Positions 13,599 to 27,506 of a stretch of 64,000 bases of DNA are shown here, piece after piece; position 1 is the stretch's first letter, and every line of letters begins with the position of its first letter. The translations under genes and the position numbers were made by a program. The notes below the pieces were generated by a model. That model was not told the DNA's origin. It made no database searches and was given only the letters and a program-made list of their open reading frames with translations. Origin of the DNA: Trichoplax sp. H2 (taxonomy: Eukaryota > Placozoa > Uniplacotomia > Trichoplacea); the NCBI GenBank assembly GCA_003344405.1, contig NOWV01000050.1, forward strand, positions 310,001 through 374,000, given 5' to 3'.

Positions 13599-16500
13599 TC
13601 ACTTGCTGGATAATTTTAATACCGAAACATCTAATAAATGATTGTCACCGAATAGTGAATAATATTGACTGCTATCGGAACCATTTCTATCCTGCAATAA
13701 ATTGCCCATTGCACAATTGTCGGATATGTCAATATGAGATTTGCACATATTTACCATGTTAGGTTCCTTATAGTCAGTATGCTTAGAACGAATGCTATCA
13801 AGATTTGAATAGCACTTTTGTGATATCCTTTCCAAATTATGATAACTGTTAACATTTACTGGTAACGACGGCTGCACCATACACTGCAACGGTAAATAGG
13901 AACGATTATCGGGGCCTGAAAGTAATGGTTGATTATCATATTCATTTTTTTGTCGTAATCGAATAGTAGATGATTGAACAGATCTAGTTGGGAAAAATTC
14001 AGGTGCATATGGTGATAGTTGTTTTCCTTTGCGACCTTTGACACATTGTGAATAAGTAATCTTTGATACCCTCGGTGTAAGTGGCACCTTATCGCTATTT
14101 AATCTTGAAGTCGATGACGTTGACGGACATTGATTTACTACAGCGCTACCATAGGGTCTATTATTCAAGTTATGTCCAACAGTTTCAATTTTCGTTACTC
14201 TATGAACATGATTTGCTTTGGGTACTGTTTTACTGTCATGATTATTTATCTTTTCTACATTATTTAGTTTATTATCATTCGTTTGATATCTTGAATTTGG
14301 ATGTAATATTTTGTTGTGTAATATATTGGTATTTAAGTTAGTTGGGTCTACTTTTGAGTTCCTACTACTATGAGACTAAAGAAGAAAGAAAAAATATGTT
14401 ACAACTAAATCACCGAATTCAATATAGAAAGATTATAAACGATGGCATAAATTCTAGTTACGGCTTTTTGCTATAATACAGTATACAAAAATGGTGCTAT
14501 CATTATAAAAAATTCCTGAAAGTTAAAATCTTACATGAGATTCCTAAAAATACTATAAAGTATGTTGTTATAAGTACACTATTTAATTGTTAATTTTCTC
14601 TTAAGCTGTAATAGTAAATTCTTTTTGCGTATAGTGCTTGCGTACAAGCTAATGATACCTCTTATAGCTGATTTATTAATTAAACTATGGTTAGAAGAAA
14701 TTATGAAAATGGTGTCATTCCTTGCTTTACTATTTATCGTCATCGTTTCTGCTGGATAATCAACGTATCATATAACTAGCTACGTACCTGATCAGATCGA
14801 TCTGACATATTTCCGAATGATTTCGAGCTATCACTACTATTTTGACGTTGTACTTCTCGATTATTATCCGCTTTTGCCTAAAAATAGGGGAGAGTATTTT
14901 GGTATTATATAAATATAGGCTAACAAGTGAATATTGTATATCGTAGCGTAATGAATAGTATCGATGAGTGCTGGTATCGGTAAATTTGTTATACTATTCA
15001 CCGAATCTACTTCTACAATACAACATCTTTAATGCCAATAGGTATTTACAAGATAATCATAATTGCTCAATGACTAAAAGTGATTGAAGTAATGACGCGT
15101 TACAATAAAGAATGCTACCATGTACTCATAGCATCTCACACAGTTAATTTTATTTAATTTTAACCAATAATAACAACATCAGAGCCCAACTACCTTTATT
15201 TCCTTTCCTGGATCTTTTCGCTTGGGTTTGTCTTTCTTCTTTATCTTTCGTCGCCTTCTTTCGTCAAGCCGAAGGATCTGTTTTAGATATAGTGATTAGG
15301 AAATAATTATTCAATACTGCTACATATGCGATACGTCTAAAGTTTGGATAACTGTCAGTAAGTTGTAGTCGTAAATACAACCGTGACAGTATAGTATATC
15401 GAGTTACCATCGCATTCAAAATTTCATCAGGCTCTTCCGGTGAACATTCGTCGTCGTTATTTTCATTTTGATCAATCTTTCAAAAGTAAAAAATAGCAAT
15501 AGGTTATATTAAAATTTTTTTTATCAACAAGAATCTTCCATTGAAATTACAGTACTATTAAGTAAAAAATAGTTGTACATTTGACACATTTCGGTGTACA
15601 GCAATGTCGCCGACTAAGGTAATTTACATATTCGATCAACCAGTGTACAACACAGTGGTATGTGTGTCATGCAGTATAAGGATGATTTTACTATATTCCA
15701 TCTAGAATATACTGTTCGCGTATATAGGATATCGGTCCGTTTAAATAATTGGTCATTTTATAAAATTATATTTATATTAACAAATAATTAAGTAATAACA
15801 CGCTATTTACATAAAGAAGTTTATTGACAATATTGGCTCAGAATAAGTTATCCTATTGAAATACTAACGTAGAATGTTACGCAATTTTGTAACTCTAACA
15901 GCTGTTCTGAAATGAATGAACATACAGTCAACGATATGGTAGAGTAAAACGCCTTCTGGTACTGTAATCTTAATGAAGGATTATACTACGGGACAAAATG
16001 ATATACAAGTATTACAGTAGATTCAATGCCGATCAGTTAAAATTATGCTCTTTAAAATACTTGAAATACATAACAAGTGGTCACGAAGATTCATAATTCA
16101 GGCCATTGAATACCCGTTGTGATTCATGATTAAGAAACATCTGAGATATATGCCGTAAAAATGTCTATGATTTTTAAACGATATCAATATTCAAAGATTG
16201 AAAAGGTGCTTCTGAGCAGATTGTCAAGCATAAAGTAACTAAAATTCCGCCTACGTTCGTTCATTGTCAAAATAAATAAAAAAGATAGATAAAATTTTTA
16301 AATCGTTTCCGTTGCTTGTCATTTAAATTTAGTTAACGATGTACACGTGTTAATAGAAAAAAGTAATTATATATAATTGTGCAGCAGATTGATAATTAAT
16401 TAATTGAATTTTTTCGTAATCACACGTATTACAAAGAAGATTAAAGGTTTGCATGCCTTCAGTGATATTGTCAAGTAATGTACGCGTAGAATATCAATCG

Positions 16501-19073
16501 TTGATTAACTACAATTGCACATAGACAAGTTCTTAACGTTTAAAGATCGTAGTGCATCGTTTATCCCTAGTTATGGTAGCTAGCTATAATCTAGCATGTA
16601 CTGTACTGTCGATTATTAATCGTTGATTAACTACTTGTACCACCGCACATAGGCAAGGTCTTCATTTTTATGATCGTTCGCGATGGTTTAGCCATGCAAT
16701 GTGTTGACATGTATACTATCAATTTTGAACAGTACAGATGCTTATGTAAGAGTTAAGTGGCTGTTGTTAAAAAAAATCACGTCGTCATATTTCGAACAAG
16801 ATGCAGAAAAACCGCAATCTAAAGTACAGTATGATCAATGTTACCATTGATACTTTATGTAATAATGACTGTAGTATACTTTGCAACTAGGTGATCCATT
16901 TTTTATGACTTGCGGAGATTTCAAAATTGAACTGAATAATTTAAAAGACAGCTTTTGATGATCGACCATGGTATAAAATTAATCGAATTACAGTACTGTA
17001 CAAGTTTACAGTGAATCCAATCTCGATCACGAATTAACTTCCAGCAATTGATGGATGTCCTTCAATAAACTCCAAATTGGCGATAAATGTGACTAATAAC
17101 ACTGATATACAGTATATGTCACGGTCTACATATTCCACTACTGGAGAGCGGAAATTTCAACAGATTTTGCTTATTGTTACTGTCGCATCAACGTGAGAAG
17201 CGTAAATATATACATGGAAAAATAAAATTTGATCATTTTTCAAAAGGAATCGATTCCATACGGTATCAATTAGCGCATCGAATTCCTGCCATTTGTACAA
17301 TGCGGGGAAACCCCCCCCCCCGGTAAAGAAGTCGAGAAAACCATTTACAAAAATTGATGTTTCCGTTGGTGTATGAAAGTAAACGCACCTACTAATGAAT
17401 ACATGTAGAGATAGTGCCAAACCCTCTCTGCTTACAAAAATCTCGTATTGGATCAACGATTACTGTACAATATGCAATCAAGATCTCCTCAAAAGGAGTT
17501 CAATAGTACCGTACATAAAATTCGATCTACTTGATAAGCTGATAGTTTAAATTGAAAAAGCAATTTAAGCTAGTATTAACAATGAAATTAACTTAAAAAT
17601 ATCATGATTAAATATTGGGTGCAATGAAGGAAAACGTGTAATCTACGTGTTTAATCAGCTTATGCTCCCCCCCCCAAAAAAAAAATGATATTTTCGTATT
17701 GTCAAAGCTTAGAAGCAACATGTTACTTACATTTTGCGCTAAACTTGTTTCTTGATTGTTATTCGTTGGATGATTGCTACCGCTGCTTACGGAAGTGACA
17801 TTCGAGGTGTTGTTAGAGTTGTTACTATTAGGTCCATTGGATTTCTTCTTTTTTTTCGATAAATGGGGTGAACGCTTCTCTATCGTTCGCTCATAGCTCT
17901 AAATTAAATCAAAGTCCACGGCAATGAGTCTATATCACCTAGATCGGTTCGTTGTAAAGAGGGGGTCTACAAGATACTTCTAAGAAAAATTTTTCATACG
18001 ATAGTTCATGGCTGTAAGCTATCGTACATTCATTCCATGACAGTACTATTTGTAAGCGTGGAATTCATTATCAATTGAATGCTGCAGTTTATGTTTCATT
18101 TCTACGGTATGAACAAATTTGCTTGACACTCCAGTTAGAAATGTCAAGCTGCAATCTACTGTATACGGCAGCTTGGGCCATTCTGCGTTGATTATACTTT
18201 CAAATTGTGCACTTATTACAGGTTTATTAGCGTAAGAATCTGCGCTTAGAATACGTGACTTGCTGCTGCCTTCATTGCTTGTACATCACTACCATATCAT
18301 CATTACACGGGTTATCCATTTTTTTGGGCAGCCGGTAAATACTAGTTCATAGTGTAGTAGATTGGAACAAAATATTTTCAATTTTTATCTACTCTACTGT
18401 ATGATTGAAATGTTGCAACAGTTGCAGCTACTGTATAGACTTAGCATAACATCTTGTACGACAGTGGATAGTAAGTTGTAGAAAAAACTCTAAACAGCGA
18501 CAGCAATAACAGATTTCATTATCCTGTTTTATGTTGGTATTGACATTGAACAACATCAGTAATCTACACTTGCTGTACAACACTGGAGTAACAAATTATC
18601 CAAGTAATTGGTTTGATGTTCTAACTTACTCTTTCGTTGGGAGAATGATTCCTTCGTGTCAAATGATTGGCAGTAATACTAATGAGGATTGCAGATAAAA
18701 TCACACTTTCGATAGACTATAAAGAAAGTTTGCAAAAAGAAAAAAGAGTCAACGCCAATCGAAGAACAAGTATGTCATTAGGCTACTGTTCTATTGCAAT
18801 TGTCACATGCAACATGCTCGATCCTTGATGATCATCGTCGTCGTAGCAAGCTACTATTGACATGATCGTAGAATGGACGCACATGAGAAAAAAATTGACA
18901 ACATACGAACAACAAATCGATTGTATTGATGCTATTGATGGTTATTCGAACGACAGCAATATTTACAAGATACGACAAACCTGAGCAATTAATGGTACCA
19001 CCACACAACCAAAGACAGAACCAAAAACACAAAAAACCGAATACTGATCGAAAAAGCTCCTCTCTAACGGCAT
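13599..19073 (-). CDS. Unrecognised protein with two N-terminal hydrophobic segments, lysine/arginine-rich low-complexity middle and PAM2-like motif
   Basis: No family recognised. Model in coding order: 18981-19073, 18630-18716, 17731-17898, 15408-15476, 15194-15277, 14788-14877, 13599-14375, about 455 residues, every junction in phase 0. Exon 1 starts MPLERSFFDQYSVF and is hydrophobic to about residue 30. Exon 2 adds a second hydrophobic stretch (VILSAILISITANHL) after a strongly pyrimidine-rich acceptor, so a membrane hairpin is possible. Then come polar, Asn/Ser-rich and basic runs (SKKKKKSNG; DERRRRKIKKKDKPKRKD) and an acidic exon. The last exon carries LSPYAPEFFP, which fits the PABP-binding PAM2 pattern L-x-P-x-A-x-E-F-x-P. 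Exons 3-7 are firm. Exons 1-2 rest on splice signals only, and the true start may lie elsewhere. Confidence 0.6.
17309..17322. repeat. Poly-C tract in intron
   Basis: A run of about twelve C residues lies inside an intron of the unrecognised minus-strand gene. A second C-then-A homopolymer tract lies near 17665-17686. Such runs are unusual in this AT-rich sequence and prone to length variation or assembly error. Confidence 0.7.
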
Positions 19074-21410
19074 TTTTTCCTTTGCCCCCTTAACTTGATA
19101 ACATCAATCAAGAAGAGTACATGATTATCAAAATGGTCCATGATTGTCAATAGCCACAGGGGATACAAGTGATGAGACAAAGCGTCTCTACTCGTTCTAT
19201 TACTACGCTAAAATGGAAAGGATTACTCGATCCAATCCATGCTTACTACATACGTGTCTTCTTGCATAGAAATTCAATCTTCTTGCCAGGGATTGCAATC
19301 CAATTCTTCACAACCAATGGAACTAATACGCCACAATGTCTAGGCTAAACACATTCAATATTTGCAATCAACAGCAATAACTACAAGTTCAGAATAATTT
19401 CCTTCTTTCTCTCCTTAGCAATGTTCCCAATTTGGTACACGTTGATCAAATCTGAATTGATTCTCAGTTAGGGCGGCCGCTAATTGATGTTCTCGACTGT
19501 TTACTGTAGGGTAGGACTGGGTTAACGACAGTAGTTAAGCAATACAATGCAATGTTTACCATAGATTGCTAATACTAGACAACGCGAGTAGACGATACAT
19601 GCGCTGTAGTCGTAGAGTCTGGTAGGCAAGTGGTCCAACATGGTTATCCTAGGTAGAAGAATAGAAAAAGAGGAGAATGCTGCCATCATCATGTAATAAA
19701 AAATAATAAGGATTGTTATTATTCTTATCCCGATGTATAATTAGATATCATTATTATGTCATCTCGTCTATTTTTACCAGGACATCGATGATTGTACAAT
19801 ATAGCCTAGAGACCCTTTAGTCTCTTACGGTCTCTAGGCTAGCCAACAGGCCATAGAGATACATTAAGCGTAAGTGAAAGAAAATGGATCGCATACAACT
19901 ACAGTACATTTTCAGCTGCATCGCTGTTACTCCAAAAAAAAAAGAAAGTAGTCCCTGTATCGACAGGAGCACACCAAGATGTCGTGGGAGTGCTAGCGAG
20001 TACTTGGTGGTATACGGAGACGAGATAAATTTCTCTTGGTAGTCCCTGGTTACGACGACTTCCATCTCGTATCATCGTTCAGAGATCTTGATACAGGCGC
20101 ATAATGAAACATTTTCTATAACATGCCACTCGATCGAGTTGGATGCAAATAGTTTTACAGCAGAAAATGCAATAAAGGAAATAATCACGCGAAGTCTCAA
20201 TATCAAAGTGTTGTTTCTAAAGCCTACGCGAACACATAGTGTTACTCAAGTATTGAACAAACGGCTAGGAAAGTAACAAGTCAGCCTTGAGTCATGCCAA
20301 CGTTGCAAGAAACTGAACGGATTAGTGCTGCAATGAAGGACAAGTACCCACACGAGAATCATGGACAGTCGCTCTCCAATATTGTTAAGTACATGCACAG
20401 TATTCAAAATTGAGACAGTACAGTAGAGTAAGGATCTCGAGAGGGAAATTTCCGATAGTCTTTACGAATTTTGAAAACGAATGCGTCATTGATTTTAATT
20501 TAGTAATGACGTAATAATTAATGCTCATGCAATCATAAATTTCGTTGTGCATGCACAGCATAGGAGTAGATAGCCTAGATGAATGGGTAGCCGACAATAG
20601 CCCCAAGCCCTTGCGAGCATCTAACTTGTAAATCGATCATTCAAGAACCCATCAAGTATTCAAGTGTATAATAGACTTTTTCGAACTACAACAGTCAATG
20701 GAGCGTTAGTATCTAGGATGTAGTCTCTAAAGCACCAGCTGCAGTCAATTACAAATCGTAACAGTCAGCATTGCAAAAATACAGCAGGAAATATCCAACA
20801 GCGAATAGAATAGTCGACCGCCCTTTTATCTTCATAAATTTTATTCTTAAATGATCATACAATATCTTACCAAATACAGTACACTCATCTTCCTTGAATT
20901 GAGATCACATTCGTTAGAGTAACATAGAAAATTGGACAACAATATACCGTTTACAGCCCAATATACTTGCACTGAACTACAGTATTTTTAGAAATAACCA
21001 TAATATTGAACGATAAAAAGATAACAATATACAAGCAGTTAAACCGATCGACCAAACTAAATAAACCCTAACCGTTAATCAATTATTTGTCGTCTAAGGA
21101 GCGTGTGGCATACTAATTGTCCAGATCATCTCTATTAAGGCACTGAATTATGTTCTTACTAAATGCAATATAATACAGCATCTTTCTATGTACCAATAAA
21201 TTAATTGTACTTGATGTAAGGTAATGGTTTTTACCAGCAATCGAAATACACAAAAAAGTGGGGCGAAACTCATGAACTTTCCATTTGAAAATAATGGCTT
21301 TGATCCTAAGGTAATATCAATTTTAAAACATGTACTTGGCTATCATGTTCTATGAAATTCAAGTCGGAGTTGAACACCAGAACATCTATTCAAAACTTGC
21401 AGCAGGACTT
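19074..21410. other. Intergenic region between the unrecognised gene and PSMB3
   Basis: I see no supportable gene here. Short open frames on both strands have no family similarity and lack paired splice signals. It contains scattered TACAGTA words but no dense palindromic cluster. The right part should contain the 3' untranslated region of the proteasome gene. Confidence 0.55.
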
Positions 21411-24126
21411 CTAATCCATTCGCGCCTTTAGGATTTTTTCAGTTACCTTATCCTTTTCGCTAAATGTTCAATGGTTATAAATTGATAACACATTAATAAA
21501 ATCATATCTCCATTTTCAGCAAAGATACCCTCCTAAACTACAAATACTATAATAATATAGCCTACTTCATAAAAATACAACATGCGTTTTTATAAATATC
21601 TGAGAGTACCAAAAATTTGAACACGCATTCAAATGGAATTGTACTATAACATAGCCTAAACTGTTATTTATATCAAGCATATGCCACAGGGTATCAATAT
21701 CCATTTAAAAATGCAGAATTATACATAGTACTTTGAGGCTACTGGAGTACCTAGCACAATTCTAAACCGAATACTGTAGAAACTACTACTTGTGTGAGGC
21801 ACCTTTCCGCTCTAAATGCCTTGTATAAACCAACGACGTAATTCAACTATACTATCTCTTCAAACAGAAGCCGGTACGATGAACAATGTTATTCACTTCC
21901 AAATAAATCATTGTACATTTAATTAATGTAACTAGTATAACGTTTGCTCAAATACGCAGCGGTAAGAAGCTACTGTTTCAGAGATACGATAAAATCTTAG
22001 ATAAAGATTATAGATGTATATATACTGGACAATGCAGTATGTCTACCATTTCCGTATACAGTCTCTAAAAATGGTCCAAACGAGGTATTTACACTTACAT
22101 GACATAAACTATTCCACCCCATCCGCTAACACAATCACGATCGACCGCATTAAGTAGAGCTTGGGAAATTGATTCAAATAAATCATCTGCTTCCTAATAA
22201 CGTAAGCATAAAAGTTTACATTAATACGCACTGCTAAACATCAGTAACTTTGCTCCTGGATTGCAACACCAACTAAACTCGTACAACTTACTAAGTCAGG
22301 TTCCCATAATGATTCACACATTCCATACAATTGTTCCGATGCGGTACCACTGACAACAAAATCTTCGGTAATCATAGGACAGCCAATTAAATCGAGTGAT
22401 CCTACGAAAGGTTTTGCATTTTTATCCAAACCAGCAATAACAGGCTCTACGAAGTAAGGTCCAAACCTACAAAAGTATCAAATAAGCATGACTTACAGAT
22501 ATTCTCACTTGATATTAGCAATGCCGTAGCTTGTAAGAATATTCAATACACTATATACCCTTTGAGAATGACAAAAGCAGAATACAGTGTAACTGTGCAT
22601 TATTACCTTTTTTCATACAAGAGACTTGAGACCAAGCTCATAAAGGTTTCCGGCTTCATTTCTCGATTTTCACGTAGCATATACATATTTAATCTAAATT
22701 TTAACTTATTGGATCTAAAATACAGCAAAAATATCGGACGGTTACAACAGCTCCAAAGTGCACCCGCTTGTAATAAAATGAGTTGCATCATAATGAATCA
22801 GCAAAAATTTTGGATGGAATAATTTACTCCGAAACTAGCACTTTTTCGCCATGATGACTAAAAAATTGTTATTATCAAGTCTACTGGAACACACAATCTA
22901 TAAATATATGCGATTGGAGTGCATGACGACTGATGTCGTGTAGTGTATATCAGGTGCTAACTACAACATTAGCACGAGTGATTCGATGCGTGTACCGTAG
23001 GTATCAACTTACACAGTAGTAACATCTGTAGCTAAACCAGAAAAACCAATATAAAGATGATCGCTCATTCCATAGATCCTTTGAAATTCATGTCCTATAG
23101 TCTGGGCTTGTATACCAAATCTTCTATCGGCCGCGATGGCAACACAATTTTTTCCAGTCATGGCGCAAATTGCAGAGCCATTGTATTCGAATATAGACTA
23201 TACCGTAATTAATGCAGAAATTTTAAGTCAAATTTTCAATCAGTAATGCGAAACTATGTTCTAATCATGCCTTTTGAATATCAAGGTGTACTTTCGTCGC
23301 ATGCTGTAATAAAACGATAGCGAGCAATCGCTAGTAAGCAGTACCGCGCGCGAAGAGACCGAGATATCATTCATTTGTACATGTAATCTTTATAATACAA
23401 CATTGCTAAAAGTCTACTGTACGCGTACAGCAGACAATGACTTTTTGATTTTATTACTAAATAAATTGGCTACATAACTAATCGTTTATACAGCTGTAGT
23501 TATAATTTTACTGTAATTCATCAGACAACATTGTGGATCCAAAATTCGCAATTCTATACGAACTGTACACTGTCTAAGAAGAAGTAGCAACGGAGTACTA
23601 GTAACAGTGCGTATCTATTACTATTTTCGATTATCATTGTAGCTTAGGGGAATGCTGCAAGGCGGATTTAGGATCATCAATGATGATAAAGTCAATCTAT
23701 GCTGTGTATTTCAAGCCTAAAGTATCGATTGCAGACGTACTTTAACCCAGTACTGTACTACAGTTTTAAAAAGAAGGATGCAGTCATTCACTAGATGAGC
23801 TATACCACTACTAGAGAATGGATAGAATAGTTAAGTCATAGGGTAATTCATATTGTACATTACTTCAAGTCCTTCGCTAATCACATAAAGTGGTCATTAC
23901 TTCATACTTGGCAAGTGGACAATAGTACAATATAATAAGGGAATAGTCCATATTGAAAAACGTCTATATAGTAGTTAGTTTCGAGCGCAAGTAATCATTC
24001 GAGAATGACGGTAGTACATTGCCAACTTTTACAGCTATTTTGTATACGATCGTTGATGATAATTGAACCCAATTTGGGGAAGCAATAACTTTGGAAATTG
24101 GCCTAATTTATCGTTATCCTTACCAT
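21411..24126 (-). CDS. PSMB3: 20S proteasome subunit beta type-3
   Basis: Non-catalytic beta-3 subunit of the 20S core: an Ntn-hydrolase fold without the active-site threonine, placed in the inner beta rings (family knowledge). Exons in coding order: 24124-24126 (start codon only), 23013-23197, 22607-22714, 22292-22466, 22099-22193, 21411-21459, giving about 204 residues against 205 in human. Diagnostic blocks are [69 protein letters not shown] and the ending LKARMD. Phases agree at every junction. The first exon is inferred: exon 2 begins at the second codon after an acceptor, and the ATG followed by GTAAGG at 24124 is the best donor upstream, leaving a 926-base first intron. The remaining exons are near certain. 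Confidence 0.94.
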
Positions 24127-24395
24127 TTTTAGCTTTAATATTTGTATAATGAGCCCTACAGAATGGGATTCTCCTTAATTTTACAATTGATTCCTTCGGA
24201 TGGCCAGTAGAGAACCTGGATATATTGGTGGATGTCTTTCAGCTCGACAATTAGTCAGCAACTCCTTTACAGTCGATTGCTTTTACGAGATGAAATGTCT
24301 GGATAATGTGCAGTCCAGTACGGAGGCTTCAGCAGTTGTCTCCCTATAGCAAGAATACTGTAGTATGGTAACCTATCAAACTGTCGAGACGCTGG

Positions 24396-25232
24396 AAGAG
24401 TCTGTACGTCTGTAGTCTGATGCTTCGTTGGTCTTTTCTTTGTGTACAGTGTACAGTACGCGTACAAGTGGTTGTTCCCAGTATTGTACTGTACTGTACA
24501 CTGTACAGTACAGTACACTGTCTCCATGATTCCGTCATTCCGTCATTCGCTCTTTGTTTCACTTTTTGCGAGAGTCTGTATGTCTGTACGTCTGTAGTCT
24601 GGGGCTCCCGTTGATCTTTTCTTTTTGTACAGTACGCTTGCAAGTGGTTGTTCCCAGTACTGTACACTGTACACTGTACACTATCTCCATGATTCGTCGT
24701 CATTCGCTCTTTGTTTCACTTTTTGCGAGAGTCTTGCGTCTGTACGTCTGTATTCTGATGCATCCATTGGTCTTTTCTTTCTGTACAGTACAGTGTACAG
24801 TACGCGTACAAGTGGTTGTTCCCAGTACTGTACACTGTACACTATCTCCATGATTCGTCCGTCATTCGCTCTTTGTTTCACTTTTTGTGAGAGTCTGTAC
24901 GTCTGTATGTCTGTACGTCTGTAGTCTGGTGCTTCGTTGGTCTTTTCTTTCTGTACAGTACGCATGCAAGTGGTTGTTCCCAGTACTGTACACTGTACAC
25001 TATCTCCATGATTCGTCCGTCATTGAGTGACTAGACCTGACGTCATTCGCTCTTTGTTTCACTTTTTGTGAGGGTCCATACGTCTGTACGTCTGTAGTCT
25101 GGTGCTTCGTTGGTCTTTTCTTTCTGTACAGTACAGTACGCATGCAAGTGGTTGTTCCTAGTACTGTACACTGTACACTATCTCCATGATTTGTCCTCAT
25201 TCGCTCTTTGTTTCACTTTTTCAGAAATGACT
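24396..25232. repeat. Tandem array, five copies, period about 158-178 bp
   Basis: The anchor GGTTGTTCC recurs at about 24470, 24646, 24814, 24972 and 25150. Each unit contains, in order, CTTCGTTGGTCTTTTCTTT (or close variant), a CTGTACAGTACGC core, the anchor, CAGTACTGTACACTG, ATCTCCATGATTCGTC, TCATTCGCTCTTTGTTTCAC and GTCTGTACGTCTGTAG. Copies differ by point changes and by small insertions in the GTAC and GTCTGTACGTCTG parts. It starts about 270 bases upstream of the putative PSMB3 start codon. Confidence 0.92.
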
Positions 25233-25289
25233 CAGTCATGGTTCAATACGTTGGACATTTTCTCTTAGTATTCTGTCTCGTGAGTTGCA

Positions 25290-25520
25290 CCAAATGCGCT
25301 ACAGTACTGTACAGTACCAATCCGTACTTTTCCCTTTACAGTACAGTACTGTACAATATTGTACTGTAAAATCGCCTTCAATCCACATTCCACATGAAGC
25401 CTTTCACTAGTAATAATAATAATAATAATAATAATATTTTTACTGCTGGAGTGATACCAGTATATACAGTATACTGTACTGTACAGTATGTCAGATACAG
25501 TATGTAGAGTATAGTAATAT
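25290..25520. repeat. GTAC palindrome cluster and (AAT)n microsatellite
   Basis: Dense CAGTACTGTAC and CTGTACAGTA words at 25300-25370 and 25466-25500 flank a run of about eight AAT triplets at roughly 25411-25436. It continues the palindromic composition of the neighbouring tandem array. Confidence 0.8.
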
Positions 25521-27506
25521 AAGCGTCTAAAAAAAATAACTGTACTTAGTAAGTAGGCAATCGACCCAAGGTCCAAACACCCTTGAATTCGAGATTCACA
25601 AAGTTTATTTTATTAATAATTATAAATTACCATTGGATTGCTCATCTTCTTGCAATAACCAAATAAATGAACGTTAACCACATTAGGAAGTTGTATCAAT
25701 TACGATATCGAAATTGAATATTGCCAATAAATCACTCCGATAAAATCAAATAATCGATATTATTGATACAGTATAGAATTGTAACTGGTCCCGCGATTAT
25801 GATGCGCAGTATATCTGACATCTCCATATTTCATCATTGACTTATTTGTTGAGGTTAGCTTTTGCTGTAAGTGCATCCATCTTCGGTCCAATAATTAATT
25901 GATATTGTATATGGTAAGGCAATATTCAGCCTTGAATGTTAAAACTCTATCAATGAGTATGGAAACGAGCCAATCATAGGTGGAGTCAAGCGTGACAGAG
26001 AGTCCATTTCTAACCCAGCTTAAAAACTCCCTTCGGTCGAATAATTACAAAATATGTGTTGGGAATTTTCAACTCAAGTCATCAAAAGAAATTGATCTCA
26101 GCTTTTTTTCTGTTTAACTAGAAATCTGCCAGATACAAGTCACAAAATTTATAAAGTCAAACCTGACTTTGTCTGACAGCACGCACCAACGCTCACCAGA
26201 GTCAGCGGGCTCAACCTAGTACTATACTGTACATTAAAATTACAATCAATTTTCTTGCAGTTAGTCATGGTCGAGCTAAAGCTTTCACTACGCCTTCAAT
26301 ATAATATCGTAGTGTGAAAGCCCTGACTGCCAGTATTTTAAAATAATAATAACTTGTAATCTTGTCAATTATGGGCGAGTTGAAAATTTTACTACGCTTT
26401 CGTACACAAATATTATAGCACTATTACTATATAAGACAGTCAAAGTCTTCATTGTCAATCTATTTTGGAAGGAAATCAATATCACATTTACAGTGATTTC
26501 ACCTTTGCAACCTAATCTGCAAGACTGTACATCTATCGTATATAGACTACTACGGTCAATCAAAATTGGGTTAGTGGTAGCTAAGCCGACTAACTATACG
26601 TAATATACTAGTAAGACGACATCCTTTCGTGATATATCGTATTAAATTAATGTATTATTAGGATATACCGTCAATTTTCAAATACAATTTAATCCACAAT
26701 CTGCTCAATTTCTGAAAGCACAACTTGATGAGATATACTAGGTCAGGGAGTGCTAAAAAGAAAACTGGACAAATTCCGTCTTCTCTTTTTCAAAACTATT
26801 GTATTACCTATCATCAATAGCTCTCTAGCTATGTATCTGAGAGCGACTCCGAGATCATATCAAAGTCTAATCTCGATACATATTGAACTATTCTATCACT
26901 CTGATATATCACATTCGTAAGCATAGCAACAGTATACATATTTTACTGTCAATTTCTGAATTCTTAACAAGCATAGACACGTTCAATACACTCAAGAAGT
27001 CCTTCCCTTTTATTTTATCATAACCCGCATAGCATTCCGATTATTCACAACGTAAATAAGATACATAGTAAATTATTGTATTCATTCTATACAAGACTAG
27101 CGCGAAATCATGACTATAGTACCACGAAAATTGGACGAATAAAAAAAGGAGGTGAATGTTATCTCCCCGGTAAGGCATTCAAATAAACAACATCACCGCC
27201 AATGCTGAATAACTAACTACCATTTAATTAATCATAATTACTACAATTAATGATTCTATATCTAAAATTATGCATCATTTTATTTCATATTATTGTCTTT
27301 ATTACAAGAGTATAATAACAACATTTTCAAACTGTAATTGCTACTAGTTTACGCAAGCAAGTCAGTCATGGAGTTTAAACTCATAAAGTTCAGCCAATTT
27401 GTTCTCTACTTTTTTTAATTTTACACTTCGTTACTTTTAGATTAAACCTTAAATAAAACCCTGTTTCAAAAATGAAATCACTGTATATTATAACATTTTT
27501 ACTAGT

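Larger units (their letters stand above)
24127..27506. other. Intergenic region upstream of PSMB3, including tandem array
   Basis: No gene is supported. The left half is dominated by the tandem array and palindromic GTAC words described separately. The right half (about 25.6-27.5 kb) is ordinary AT-rich sequence holding the 3' flank of the F-box/ankyrin gene, with a candidate minus-strand AATAAA poly(A) signal at 27298-27303. Apparent open frames across 24.3-25.2 kb come from the repeat, not from genes. Confidence 0.6.

Noticed and set aside
22030-22062. Possible last PSMB3 exon directly after exon 5
   Set aside because: It reads a short unrelated tail; the exon at 21411-21459 gives the expected EKDK...LKARMD ending with matching phase.
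24267-25200. Several overlapping 60-120 residue open frames on both strands
   Set aside because: They are created by the tandem repeat unit, share its period and have no homology or codon-like behaviour.
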